Positions 18,025 to 26,721 of a stretch of 64,000 nt of DNA are shown here, in pieces (position 1 is the stretch's first letter; each line of letters begins with the position of its first letter). The position numbers and the translations under genes are program-made. This stretch comes from an uncultured Flavobacteriaceae bacterium (GTDB lineage Bacteria; Bacteroidota; Bacteroidia; Flavobacteriales; Flavobacteriaceae): NCBI GenBank assembly GCA_943842625.1, contig CALTCK010000008.1, forward strand, positions 110,635 to 174,634, written 5' to 3'. A model generated the notes under the pieces. The model ran no database searches and was not told where the DNA came from. It worked only from the letters and a program-made list of their open reading frames with translations.

Positions 18025-19482
18025 ATGGGTTTTTTAAATAGGTCTCTAAGATCTCGCATATTTTTATCGATGATACTCCTAGTTATTGGAGCATCTATCC
18101 TTATTGTTGTAGTAACGGTTTTTCAATATCGTGAAAACACAAACGATTATCATCGAGAGCGTCTAATTAGAAAAGAAACGGCCATACGAGAAAACATTGA
18201 CTATGTCATCAAAAACACCACCTACGCAGTAGAGACCAATAAGATTGCTTTGATTTTTAAAAATAAAATATACGAGATTAAAGACATCCACAAAATTGAT
18301 CTCTTTTTATACGATCTCGAAGGGAATATTCTGATTTCTTCAAAAGCCTCCTTTATTAAAGACACAATTTATTCTAAAATTTCAAGTCAAGTACTTGAAG
18401 GTTTAAAAAAATCTACAGACAAACATTTCATTGAGAGGTTTATAGAAAATAAATTTGAATATCAATCTTCTTTTACCTACATAACAGATCATCAATTTAA
18501 ACCTATTGCTATATTAAACTTGCCTTATTTTGAAGATGATGAATTTTTAAATTACGAATTAAAAGAATATTTATGGCGCTTAGGATTTGCTTATGTGCTA
18601 ATGTTGATCTTTGCGATTATTTTAGCTTATTTTTTATCCAAGTACATCACCCGTTCTCTAAACTCAATTTCGAATACCATAAAGGAAACGAGGCTAGATA
18701 AACAAAATAAAAAGATATTAATTCCCCTTCAGTCACAAGAGGTGTCAACCCTAGTAGAAGCTTACAACGAAATGATCGATGAACTTGAAAAAAGTGCTGC
18801 TCAGTTAGCTTCGAACGAACGTGAAGCAGCATGGCGAGAGATGGCAAAACAAGTTGCACATGAAATAAAAAATCCATTAACTCCCATGCGATTAACCGTT
18901 CAGAGCTTTGAACGAAAATTTGATCCTTCAGATCCAGATATTTTTAATAAAATGAAGGAGTATAGCCATAGTCTGATACAGCAAATAGATACGATGAGTT
19001 CTATTGCATCGGCATTTTCAACCTATGCAAAAATGCCTGCACAGGAAGATGAAACAATCAATATTGTGAAGATTACAAAACTTACTTTGGATATTTTCAA
19101 TGAAGACTATATTTATTTCAATTCAGAAAATAACGAAATCATTATTAAATTTGATAGAACTCAATTGATAAGAGTAATTACTAATTTAATAAAAAATAGT
19201 ATTCAAGCTATTAGCGAAAGTCAACCTGAAAATCCCTATATTAAAGTGAATGTTTATAAAAAAGGTTCCTTTGCAATGATTTCTGTAATGGATAATGGAA
19301 TAGGAATAAAAGACGAGAATAAAATGAAGGTTTTTGAGCCAAAATTTACTACTAAAACCAGCGGAATGGGCTTAGGTTTAGCCATGGTAAAAAAGATTGT
19401 AGAAACGTATGGGGGAGATATAAATTTTATAGAAAACATTGAAGACGGAACTACCTTTAAAGTAAAAATACCACTCGAATAA
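18025..19482 (+). CDS. membrane sensor histidine kinase, NtrY-like
   Basis: A 485-residue inner-membrane histidine kinase. TM1 lies at about residues 12-33, an extracytoplasmic sensor region follows (34-185), TM2 is at about 186-206, and then a HAMP-like linker. The phospho-acceptor H-box is AKQVAHEIKNPLTPMRL (His279), with N-box LIRVITNLIKNSIQAIS, G1 VMDNGIGIKD and G2 GMGLGLAMVKKIVE. The HEIKNPLTPM form and the overall layout match NtrY-type kinases. No response regulator is adjacent, so its partner is elsewhere. It begins 54 bases after the VPS10-like gene and precedes the enoyl-CoA hydratase. Confidence 0.92.
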   Translation: MGFLNRSLRSRIFLSMILLVIGASILIVVVTVFQYRENTNDYHRERLIRKETAIRENIDYVIKNTTYAVETNKIALIFKNKIYEIKDIHKIDLFLYDLEGNILISSKASFIKDTIYSKISSQVLEGLKKSTDKHFIERFIENKFEYQSSFTYITDHQFKPIAILNLPYFEDDEFLNYELKEYLWRLGFAYVLMLIFAIILAYFLSKYITRSLNSISNTIKETRLDKQNKKILIPLQSQEVSTLVEAYNEMIDELEKSAAQLASNEREAAWREMAKQVAHEIKNPLTPMRLTVQSFERKFDPSDPDIFNKMKEYSHSLIQQIDTMSSIASAFSTYAKMPAQEDETINIVKITKLTLDIFNEDYIYFNSENNEIIIKFDRTQLIRVITNLIKNSIQAISESQPENPYIKVNVYKKGSFAMISVMDNGIGIKDENKMKVFEPKFTTKTSGMGLGLAMVKKIVETYGGDINFIENIEDGTTFKVKIPLE

Positions 19483-19494
19483 ATGCGTGTTTTG

Positions 19495-19502
19495 TAAATT
19501 TG
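19495..19502 (+). promoter_or_regulatory. candidate -7 box before enoyl-CoA hydratase
   Basis: TAAATTTG matches TAnnTTTG and lies 40 bases before the ATG, in the gap after the kinase stop. No -33 element is clear. Confidence 0.4.
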
Positions 19503-19542
19503 CACTGTGCTTTAATTAAATTGAGACTAAAAATTATCTATT

Positions 19543-20325
19543 ATGAAATTCAATAATATTTTATCAGAAACTTTAAATAATATAACAACAATAACCATCA
19601 ATAGACCTACAAAACTTAATGCTTTAAATAAAGAAACTATTCAGGAGCTGCATCTAGCTTTTAAAAATGCAGAAGAGAATAGTAATACGAAAGTGATTAT
19701 AATTACGGGTAGCGGCGAAAAAGCTTTTGTTGCTGGTGCTGACATTAGTGAATTTGTACATTTTTCTGTTTCAGAAGCTGAAAACTTAGCTTCAGAAGGA
19801 CAAACGTTACTTTTTGATTTTATAGCTAATTTATCCACTCCAGTCATTGCGGCTATCAACGGATTTGCACTTGGAGGAGGTTTAGAATTAGCTATGGCTG
19901 CTCATTTTAGAGTGGCTTGTGATCAAGCTAAAATGGGACTTCCAGAAGTATCTCTGGGAGTGATTCCAGGATATGGAGGAACCCAGCGATTACCACAATT
20001 AGTGGGAAAAGGGCGTGCTATGGAAATGATTATGACAGCGGGTATGATTGATGCTCCAACCGCGCTTAATTACGGATTAGTAAATCATATTACCACTCAA
20101 GAAGAATTGTTGTTATTGGCTCAAAAAATTGCTTCAAAAATAATAAGAAATTCGTCGGTTGCTATTTCGTCTGCAATTGTAGCAATTAATGCGGGATATT
20201 CAGCGAGTCAAAATGGTTACGATGCGGAGGTGTCTCAATTTGGGAAATGTTTTGGAACCGCAGATTTTCGTGAAGGAACCACTGCCTTTTTAGAAAAAAG
20301 AAGGGCTGATTTTCCAGGAGAATAA
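19543..20325 (+). CDS. enoyl-CoA hydratase/isomerase family protein
   Basis: A 260-residue crotonase-fold enzyme, most likely hydrating trans-2-enoyl-CoA in beta-oxidation or amino acid breakdown. It has the oxyanion-hole segments [12 protein letters not shown] and [13 protein letters not shown] and the two catalytic glutamates in [19 protein letters not shown]. Length is typical of single-function hydratases. The stop codon abuts the stop of the convergent HD gene with no base between (20325/20326). Specific substrate is not readable. Confidence 0.93.
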   Translation: MKFNNILSETLNNITTITINRPTKLNALNKETIQELHLAFKNAEENSNTKVIIITGSGEKAFVAGADISEFVHFSVSEAENLASEGQTLLFDFIANLSTPVIAAINGFALGGGLELAMAAHFRVACDQAKMGLPEVSLGVIPGYGGTQRLPQLVGKGRAMEMIMTAGMIDAPTALNYGLVNHITTQEELLLLAQKIASKIIRNSSVAISSAIVAINAGYSASQNGYDAEVSQFGKCFGTADFREGTTAFLEKRRADFPGE

Positions 20326-20979
20326 TTAGAATTTGCCTTCCCATTCTCCATAGAATTGCATTAAAAATTTCTCCATAAAATCGTGCCGCTGCTGAGCAAT
20401 TTTTTTTCCTGTTTCGGTATTCATTTTGTTTTTTAACAATAGTAATTTTTCATAAAAATGATTAATAGTAGGAGCCGTAGAATTTTTATACTCTTTTGGG
20501 GTCATTTTTAGATTTGGTTTTACTTTAGGATCATATAACTTACGGTTTTTAAAACCTCCATAATTAAAGCAACGAGCAATACCTATTGCCCCAATAGCGT
20601 CTAGTCTATCTGCGTCTTGTACTACATTTAATTCTGTTGAGAAAAATGTCTGTTCTTTGTTTCCTCCCTTGAATGAAATATTTTCTATAATAGCAATTAC
20701 TTGGCTAATAATTTCGTCTGGAACTCCTTCAGAAATAAGAAAACCTCTTGCTCTTTTTGGTCCAATTGTTTCGTCTCCTTTATGAAACTTAGCATCTGCA
20801 ATGTCATGGAGAAGCGCACCTAAAGAAACCACAAACCTATCGACATTTTCAGTTTTTGAGATCAATAAAGCATTTCTGTAAACACGTTCAATATGGAACC
20901 AATCATGACCACCTTCTGCATTCTGCAATTCTTTTTTAACAAACTTTATGGTTTGATCAATGATTTTTACTTCATTCAT
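20326..20979 (-). CDS. HD-domain phosphohydrolase
   Basis: A 217-residue HD superfamily metal-dependent phosphohydrolase. The motifs are HDWFHIERVYRNALLI (His25, His29 region), LGALLHDIADAKF with the HD pair (about 58-59), and DADRLDAIGAIGIARCFNYGG, which resembles the YedJ/uncharacterised HD hydrolase subgroup. The substrate is unknown; nucleotides are plausible. It overlaps the end of plsC upstream by 4 bases (ATGA), so the two are translationally coupled. Confidence 0.86.
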   Translation of the reverse strand: MNEVKIIDQTIKFVKKELQNAEGGHDWFHIERVYRNALLISKTENVDRFVVSLGALLHDIADAKFHKGDETIGPKRARGFLISEGVPDEIISQVIAIIENISFKGGNKEQTFFSTELNVVQDADRLDAIGAIGIARCFNYGGFKNRKLYDPKVKPNLKMTPKEYKNSTAPTINHFYEKLLLLKNKMNTETGKKIAQQRHDFMEKFLMQFYGEWEGKF

Positions 20980-21722
20980 TTAGGTAAAATATTCGATTTA
21001 ATTTGTATTTCTATTTTATCAATTAAATCATTCATTTCAAAATCTGAAACTTTCATTAAAGGGTGTAGCGTATATTTTATTTTTACCCCCAGAGGCATTG
21101 GAAACATCCCATAACGTTGTAATTTCCAGGAGTTATTTATGGTTAATGGTAACACTAGTGCTTGCGGCAAATTTTTTAATAATAATTCCAACCCTTTTCT
21201 TTGAAATCTTTTTGCATCACCTGTTCGGCTTCGAGTTCCCTCCGGAAAAATAACGCCACTTCTATTATTTTTTGAAAGGTACTCTGAAAATTTAATCATT
21301 TCAGAAAGAGCTTGTTTGGCATTTTTACGCTTTATAAGTATGGATCCACCATTTCTTAAATTGTAAGACACCGATGGAATTCCTTTTCCTAATTCAAACT
21401 TGGAGACAAATTTAGGATGAAGTTTTCGCAAGAACCAAATAATTGGGGGAATATCCCATAAACTTTGATGGTTGGATACAATTATTATAGGAATATTTCT
21501 GGGAATATTTTTAGGTGCTTTAAACTCAAACGAAGTTCCTAACACTTTTAAACAAAGTAGAATAAATAAGTTCAGAATATCTACACTTTTCTTGTGAGCT
21601 TGATACCCAAAAACATTAAAACAAATCCATTGAATTCCATGAAAAAAAACCAAGCAAAACCCAAAAATTATATAAAATAAAACGGTAAAAGGATAATTTA
21701 AAATATAGAAAATTTGTTTCAT
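20976..21722 (-). CDS. plsC: lysophospholipid (1-acylglycerol-3-phosphate) acyltransferase
   Basis: PlsC transfers an acyl chain to lysophosphatidate at the inner membrane. The 248-residue protein has N-terminal hydrophobic segments (about 1-30), the acyltransferase HX4D motif in VSNHQSLWDIPPI and the GVIFPEGTRSRTG substrate loop. I place the start at the ATG at 21722; a longer frame beginning at 21758 would run through the bacilliredoxin terminator hairpin and the end of that gene. The chosen ATG directly follows the T-run of the terminator (see that feature), so its transcript needs a different promoter or read-through. Confidence 0.9.
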   Translation of the reverse strand: MKQIFYILNYPFTVLFYIIFGFCLVFFHGIQWICFNVFGYQAHKKSVDILNLFILLCLKVLGTSFEFKAPKNIPRNIPIIIVSNHQSLWDIPPIIWFLRKLHPKFVSKFELGKGIPSVSYNLRNGGSILIKRKNAKQALSEMIKFSEYLSKNNRSGVIFPEGTRSRTGDAKRFQRKGLELLLKNLPQALVLPLTINNSWKLQRYGMFPMPLGVKIKYTLHPLMKVSDFEMNDLIDKIEIQIKSNILPK

Positions 21723-21744
21723 AAAAAAGCCCGCTGCGGCGGGC
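21723..21744 (-). terminator. rho-independent terminator after bacilliredoxin gene
   Basis: On the minus strand GCCCGC and GCGGGC pair around CGCA and are followed by six T, 7 bases after the stop of the bacilliredoxin gene. The T-run is adjacent to the plsC ATG, so the terminator occupies the entire gap between the two genes. Confidence 0.88.
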
Positions 21745-21751
21745 ATTAGTT

Positions 21752-22162
21752 TTAGCAAACTTCGTTGTATGCATTCTTTAAATTATCAGAAATCATATCT
21801 GCAGGACGACCCTCTATGTGGTGTCGTTCAAGCATATGAACAAGTTCTCCATTTTTAAATAAGGCCATACAAGGTGAACTTGGAGGAAAAGGAATCATAT
21901 GCTCCCTAGCAGCATCTACCGCTTCCTTATCTACTCCAGCAAAAACAGTTACTATTTGGTCAGGCTTTTTTTCGTTCTGTAATGACATTGCAGCAGCCGG
22001 TCTAGCATTGGCAGCAGCACATCCACAAACAGAGTTTACTACTACTAAAGTAGTTCCTGGCTTGTTTAATGTGTTATTCACATCCTCTGCATTATATAAT
22101 TCTGTGAACCCAACTTTTGTAAGGTCTTCACGCATTGGTTTTACTAATTCTGGTGGATACAT
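21752..22162 (-). CDS. BrxA/BrxB family bacilliredoxin
   Basis: A 136-residue YphP/YqiW-family thiol protein. The active site is the CGC motif in NSVCGCAAANARPAA (about residues 53-67), and the fold is thioredoxin-like. The motif VTVFAGVDKEAVDAAREHMIPFPPSSPCMALFKNGELVHMLERHHIEGR is family typical in short pieces such as FPPSSPCMAL and ERHHIEGR. Family members remove bacillithiol mixed disulfides in bacilli; in Bacteroidota the thiol partner is uncertain. It also ends VC. It is followed by a terminator. Confidence 0.9.
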   Translation of the reverse strand: MYPPELVKPMREDLTKVGFTELYNAEDVNNTLNKPGTTLVVVNSVCGCAAANARPAAAMSLQNEKKPDQIVTVFAGVDKEAVDAAREHMIPFPPSSPCMALFKNGELVHMLERHHIEGRPADMISDNLKNAYNEVC

Positions 22163-22289
22163 TTTTTATTGATTTGGATTATAAAATTAATTTTACAAAG
22201 ATAACTAATTAAAATTTTTAATTTATAACTTAAGTTAACTTTGGGAATTCTTTAATAACGAATTTAAGAGTACATTTTTTTTGGTTTGC

Positions 22290-22297
22290 TATCTTTG
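22290..22297 (+). promoter_or_regulatory. candidate -7 box before the TerB/DnaJ gene
   Basis: TATCTTTG is a perfect -7 match, 30 bases before the ATG at 22327. The -33 region is T-rich but lacks a definite TTG at 18-19 bases. Confidence 0.5.
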
Positions 22298-22326
22298 TAG
22301 AGTAAAAAAATAATTAGTAAAAGATT

Positions 22327-23058
22327 ATGATTAGATGGGTTGCAGCAATAGTAGGGTATTTTCTTTTTAGATTTCCCGGCGCAGTTTTAGGTTTTTTGGT
22401 AGGGAGTTTTTTTGAAAGAGTAAATCCAAAAAATAGTAGCGCTAGAACTATTTTTACACAAACCAAGAGAGGTGTTTCATCGGCTGAATTTGAGCTTAAT
22501 TTATTATCACTAGCCTCTATTGTTATTAAGGCTGACGGCATTGTAAATCAAAAAGAGTTAGATTTTGTGCGTAAATATTTTGTTCAAGCTTATGGCAAGG
22601 AACATGCAAATGCAATTTTTAAAGTATTTAACGAAGAGATCAAAAAGAAGCAATTGTCTGCTCAAAAAATCTCTTCTTTTTTAAGAAGTAAAATGAGATA
22701 TGAATCTCGATTACAAATTTTACACTTTTTATTTAGTATCGCGAATGCAGACGGGCATGTAAGTGAACTGGAGGTAAAAGAAATTAACTTAATTGCTGGA
22801 TATTTAGCGATTAACTTAAGAGATTTTGAAAGTATTAAGGCCATGTTTTTTAACAAACCGGATAGGGCTTACAGGATTCTTGAAGTTGAAAAAACGGCTT
22901 CCCCCGCAGAGATTAAAAAAGCCTATCGAACTATGGTTAAAAAATATCATCCAGATAAGTTGCAACATATGGATGAAGTATACAGAAAAGGTGCAGAACA
23001 AAAATTTAGAAAAGTACAAGAGGCTTATGAACAGATTCAAAAAGAAATAGGATTTTAA
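22327..23058 (+). CDS. DjlA-like TerB/J-domain membrane protein
   Basis: A 243-residue protein with a short N-terminal hydrophobic segment rich in glycine (about residues 5-28, [19 protein letters not shown] and the GFLVG that follows), a TerB-like helical domain (about 55-165, with [21 protein letters not shown] and [18 protein letters not shown]), and a C-terminal J domain (about 177-243) containing the HPDK signature in [11 protein letters not shown]. This order matches DjlA, an inner-membrane co-chaperone that stimulates DnaK. It is 13 bases before the fatty-acid-hydroxylase gene and probably co-transcribed with it. Confidence 0.9.
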   Translation: MIRWVAAIVGYFLFRFPGAVLGFLVGSFFERVNPKNSSARTIFTQTKRGVSSAEFELNLLSLASIVIKADGIVNQKELDFVRKYFVQAYGKEHANAIFKVFNEEIKKKQLSAQKISSFLRSKMRYESRLQILHFLFSIANADGHVSELEVKEINLIAGYLAINLRDFESIKAMFFNKPDRAYRILEVEKTASPAEIKKAYRTMVKKYHPDKLQHMDEVYRKGAEQKFRKVQEAYEQIQKEIGF

Positions 23059-23070
23059 AATATAATAAAA

Positions 23071-23958
23071 ATGCCAAACTTTCCACCTATTATTATTTAT
23101 GCAATCCCCTTTTTTGTGTTTGCAATGCTACTAGAGTTTTTTGTTGCCTCTGCTAAAAATATAAAGTCATACACCGCAAAAGACGCTTTTTCATCTATAG
23201 CAATGGGCTTAGGAAATGTTTTTATTGGCCTTGTAAGTAAGTTATTTGTTTTTGCGGCTCTGTATTATGTTTATGAAAATCTCCGAATATTTACGATTCC
23301 TATAACCTGGTGGAGTTTTATAATTTTGTTTTTTTTAGATGATTTTTCGTATTATTGGTTTCATAGAACTTCCCATGAAAATAGATTTTTTTGGGCGTCT
23401 CATGTCGTTCATCATTCTTCCAAACACTATAACTTAAGTACTGCTTTACGACAAACTTGGACAGGGAGTTTTTATAGTTTTATTTTTTGGTTATGGCTCC
23501 CATTAATTGGATTTCACCCTGGAATGATTATTTTTCAAATGAGTATTAGTTTGTTATATCAATTTTGGATTCATACCGAATTAATACAAAAAATGCCTAA
23601 ACACATAGAGCTTTTTTTCAATACGCCATCTCATCACCGAGTTCATCACGGAAGCAATCCTATTTACCTAGATAAAAATCATGCAGGAATATTAATAATT
23701 TGGGATAAACTATTTGGAACTTTTCAACCTGAATTAAAAAGTGAAAAAGTAAAATATGGGCTGGTTGTAAACATTAAAACCTACAACCCTATTTTTATAG
23801 CCTTTAATGAATGGGGAGCATTATTTAAAGATCTAAACACAAAAAACATATCTGTAAGGAACAGAATTAGATACCTATACAAACCACCAGGATGGAAACA
23901 TGATGGCACAGGTAAATTATCAACTGATTTGAAAGAGGAGTGGTTAAAAGAAAACTAA
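23071..23958 (+). CDS. sterol desaturase/fatty acid hydroxylase family membrane enzyme
   Basis: A 295-residue integral membrane di-iron enzyme. Several hydrophobic segments lie in the first ~110 residues and around 130-175. The histidine boxes are WFHRTSHENRFFW, ASHVVHHSSKHYNLS and SHHRVHHGSNP, enough for the di-iron ligand set of the superfamily. Which lipid or carotenoid is hydroxylated is not visible; relatives include alkylglycerol monooxygenase. It ends 4 bases before the convergent pyk stop. Confidence 0.88.
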   Translation: MPNFPPIIIYAIPFFVFAMLLEFFVASAKNIKSYTAKDAFSSIAMGLGNVFIGLVSKLFVFAALYYVYENLRIFTIPITWWSFIILFFLDDFSYYWFHRTSHENRFFWASHVVHHSSKHYNLSTALRQTWTGSFYSFIFWLWLPLIGFHPGMIIFQMSISLLYQFWIHTELIQKMPKHIELFFNTPSHHRVHHGSNPIYLDKNHAGILIIWDKLFGTFQPELKSEKVKYGLVVNIKTYNPIFIAFNEWGALFKDLNTKNISVRNRIRYLYKPPGWKHDGTGKLSTDLKEEWLKEN

Positions 23959-23961
23959 GAA

Positions 23962-25389
23962 TTATACTTGATTAACCCTTAAAGTATTCACCATTCCCTT
24001 ATCGACAATTGGCATCGCAGCAAGATTAATTAGAAAATCCCCTTTATTTACAAACCCTTTCTCGAAAGCAATTTTGTTAACATCAATAACAGTTTCATCA
24101 GTACTAACATAGCGATCATAATAAAAAGAGTGTACCCCCCAGAGTAAACTTAACCTGGATAAGATACGTTTATTTGAAGTGAAGACTAAGATATTTGCCG
24201 CAGGCCTCCAAGCAGAGATTTGAAAAGCGGTATACCCACTATTAGTTAATGTACATATTGCTTTTGCTTCGATTTCATTTGCCATGTTAGCAGCATGATA
24301 ACAGATAGATTTAGTTATATATCTTTCGGTTTTTATCGTTGGTGGCTCTTCAGGAACATTGATTAAGGAGCTTCCTTCTACTTTTTTTAAAATTGTCGCC
24401 ATTTTTTTAATCACCTCTACTGGATATTTTCCGACAGAAGTCTCCCCAGATAGCATTACGGCATCTGCACCGTCCATGACCGAGTTAGCAACATCGTTTA
24501 CTTCTGCTCTTGTAGGGGTTAGCGAATCAATCATCGTTTCCATCATCTGTGTTGCGATAATAACGGGGATTCTTGCTTTCTTGGCAATCAGCACTAATTT
24601 TTTTTGAATTAGAGGAACCTCCTCAGCGGGAACTTCTACCCCTAAATCACCTCTAGCAACCATTATTCCATCACAATACGCTACAATTTTTTTAATATTT
24701 GCAACTCCTTCTGGTTTTTCAATTTTTGCTATAATAGGAACTTTATATTCGCTATTATTCCGAATTAGTTTTTCAAGTTTTTTCAAATCCTTTGCGTATC
24801 TAACAAAGGATAAAGCAATCCAATCTACTCCTTGTTCTAAAGCAAAAAGAGCATCTTTTTTATCTTTATTTGTTAATGCCGGTAAAGATAATTTTGTATT
24901 TGGAAGGTTGACACCTTTCTTAGAGCTTAAAATTCCACCTTGTATTACTTTTGCCTTTACCTCATCAACTCCATTGGTATTCAATATTTCAAACAATAAT
25001 TTTCCATCATCTACCAAAATACGCTCTCCTTTTTTTACATCATTAGGAAAATCTGTGTAATTTATGTAAACTCTACTATTATTCCCTGTAAATTCATCAC
25101 CGGTAAAGAAACTAATAGTATCACCTGGTTTAATTTTTACATTATCCTCCATTAATCCAACACGTAATTTTGGCCCTTGTAGGTCCGCTAAAACAGCAAT
25201 GTTAGTTTGTAACTCTTCGCTTAATTCTCTCACTAAAGAAATATTTTCTTTTACAACGTTATAATCGGCATGCGAAAAATTTATTCTAAAAACATTAACC
25301 CCTTCCAGGATCATATTTTTTAAAACCTTCTTGCTTTTTGTAGCAGGCCCCATTGTTGCTACTATTTTTGTTCTTTTTTGACTAAGCAT
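23962..25389 (-). CDS. pyk: pyruvate kinase
   Basis: Pyk makes pyruvate and ATP from phosphoenolpyruvate and ADP. The 475-residue protein has RTKIVATMGPA at the start, the VFRINFSHAD substrate motif, the barrel-domain signature IPVIIATQMMETMIDSLTPTRAEV and DGADAVMLSGETSVGKYPVE, and a C-terminal allosteric domain. It starts with ATG overlapping the TAA of the upstream IPExxxVDY gene (TAATG), so the two are translationally coupled. Confidence 0.96.
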   Translation of the reverse strand: MLSQKRTKIVATMGPATKSKKVLKNMILEGVNVFRINFSHADYNVVKENISLVRELSEELQTNIAVLADLQGPKLRVGLMEDNVKIKPGDTISFFTGDEFTGNNSRVYINYTDFPNDVKKGERILVDDGKLLFEILNTNGVDEVKAKVIQGGILSSKKGVNLPNTKLSLPALTNKDKKDALFALEQGVDWIALSFVRYAKDLKKLEKLIRNNSEYKVPIIAKIEKPEGVANIKKIVAYCDGIMVARGDLGVEVPAEEVPLIQKKLVLIAKKARIPVIIATQMMETMIDSLTPTRAEVNDVANSVMDGADAVMLSGETSVGKYPVEVIKKMATILKKVEGSSLINVPEEPPTIKTERYITKSICYHAANMANEIEAKAICTLTNSGYTAFQISAWRPAANILVFTSNKRILSRLSLLWGVHSFYYDRYVSTDETVIDVNKIAFEKGFVNKGDFLINLAAMPIVDKGMVNTLRVNQV

Positions 25390-25880
25390 TAATTAAATAT
25401 TAAATTATTTTTAGATTTTATTCTGTCACTTTCGATTCGATAAGCAGAAATCACTTGCTCTATTTGATTGATGGATGTAATTAAATTTCTAGTTGGAATT
25501 TTTTCATAGTCTGAATGAACTTTAAGAAAATAATCTACATTTTTAAATTCCTCCAATAAAAAATTATTAATAGTTTTTTCTGTGGCTAATTCGCTAAATA
25601 AACCACCTGAGCTTAAAAATTTAGCCGACAGTGACTTGTTTTTATTAGCGACTAAATTATAAACAAAATAATTTGATTCATCTTCATATTCAAATATAGG
25701 AAAAGCAATATCTAATCCATTGTTTGAGAAATCTACATCTAGCTTCTTTCTTGCTAATCGTAAAGCAACCTGTTTATTAATCATATATGCCATTTTGTAG
25801 GGCTGTTCACTACAGTGGATTGCAATTAACGAAAACTCTTCTTGAAAATCATTTTCTAAAACAAGCTTATGATTAATCAT
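25389..25880 (-). CDS. IPExxxVDY family protein
   Basis: A 163-residue protein of the small Bacteroidota family named for the motif IPExxxVDY. Here the motif region reads LEEFKNVDYFLKVHSDYEKI; VDYFLK is kept while the IPE part is degraded to LEE. The N-terminal half is MINHKLVLENDFQEEFSLIAIHCSEQPYKMAYMINK, with a beta-rich appearance. Function is unknown; its constant position in front of pyk in this window (1-base overlap) suggests a link to glycolysis or co-regulation, but that is inference. Confidence 0.75.
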   Translation of the reverse strand: MINHKLVLENDFQEEFSLIAIHCSEQPYKMAYMINKQVALRLARKKLDVDFSNNGLDIAFPIFEYEDESNYFVYNLVANKNKSLSAKFLSSGGLFSELATEKTINNFLLEEFKNVDYFLKVHSDYEKIPTRNLITSINQIEQVISAYRIESDRIKSKNNLIFN

Positions 25881-25939
25881 TGGTGTTTATAAAATAGTTG
25901 TCAAAGTTGGAAAAAAAAGTTGAATTCTTAACAATTCTT

Positions 25940-25967
25940 CTTAATTATTTTGTTTTTAATAATTAAG
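25940..25967. repeat. AT-rich inverted repeat between IPExxxVDY gene and rnc
   Basis: CTTAATTATT (25940-25949) pairs perfectly with AATAATTAAG (25958-25967) around an 8-base TTGTTTTT loop. It is followed by a short T-run only on the plus strand, where no gene ends, so a terminator role for rnc on the minus strand is doubtful. Confidence 0.4.
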
Positions 25968-25975
25968 CTTTTTAG

Positions 25976-26707
25976 TTATCTGTTTTTATTTTTTAGTTTG
26001 TAGTAGGCTCTTTTAGCAGCAATTTCTTCTGCTTTTTTCTTTGACGTAGCCCTTGCTTTCGATACGGTTTCTTCTTCTAATTTTAATTTAACAGCAAAAT
26101 GTTTTAGAGTATCATTTCCGGTATCTTCATAAACATTAAATTTAAATTGTTTTTTGTTTTTTTGACACCATTCAATGAAAAGACTTTTATAACTGATAAT
26201 TTTTCCTTCTAATTTTTGAATATCTACATAGGGCTTTACAACTCTCTTATGTATAAATTTTTCAGCAGCGGCATATCCTTTATCTAAGTAAATAGCCCCT
26301 ACAAGAGCTTCAAAAATATTTCCATGAAGATTTTCTCCAAATTGTGTGGTTGGAATAAAAGTTCTTACCAATTTAATTAAATTTAAGTCTTTACCTAGTT
26401 CATTTAAGTGTTCTCGACTCACCACTTTTGATCTCATTTTAGTAAGATATCCTTCATTACCACTGGGAACCTTTTTGTACAAGTGAGCTGCAATCACAGA
26501 ACCAATAATCGCATCTCCAAGAAATTCCATCCGTTCATAATTTTTCTGATTTCCATCAGGATTTATTTCATTTTTAGAACGATGTGTAAATGCTTCTTCA
26601 AATAACTGTATGTTCTTTGGTCTGTAGGAAATAATTTTTTTTATACTATAAAAAAAAGCCCCGTCCTCTTCGGTACGGGGTGTGAATATATTTTTTATAG
26701 AAGCCAT
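25976..26707 (-). CDS. rnc: ribonuclease III
   Basis: RNase III cuts double-stranded RNA and processes rRNA. The 243 residues have the RNase III signature YERMEFLGDAIIGSVIA (with catalytic acidic residues), the second acidic motif in NIFEALVGAIYLDKGY and a C-terminal dsRNA-binding domain (FKFNVYEDTGNDTLKHF...ATSKKKAEEIAAKRAYYKL in pieces). It is the last gene of acpP-fabF-rnc, an order common in bacteria. Gap to fabF is 14 bases. Confidence 0.96.
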   Translation of the reverse strand: MASIKNIFTPRTEEDGAFFYSIKKIISYRPKNIQLFEEAFTHRSKNEINPDGNQKNYERMEFLGDAIIGSVIAAHLYKKVPSGNEGYLTKMRSKVVSREHLNELGKDLNLIKLVRTFIPTTQFGENLHGNIFEALVGAIYLDKGYAAAEKFIHKRVVKPYVDIQKLEGKIISYKSLFIEWCQKNKKQFKFNVYEDTGNDTLKHFAVKLKLEEETVSKARATSKKKAEEIAAKRAYYKLKNKNR

Positions 26708-26721
26708 ATTTTAGAGTATAC

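Noticed and set aside
25940..25975. AT-rich hairpin as terminator of rnc
   Set aside because: No T-run on the minus strand after the stem; kept only as an inverted repeat.
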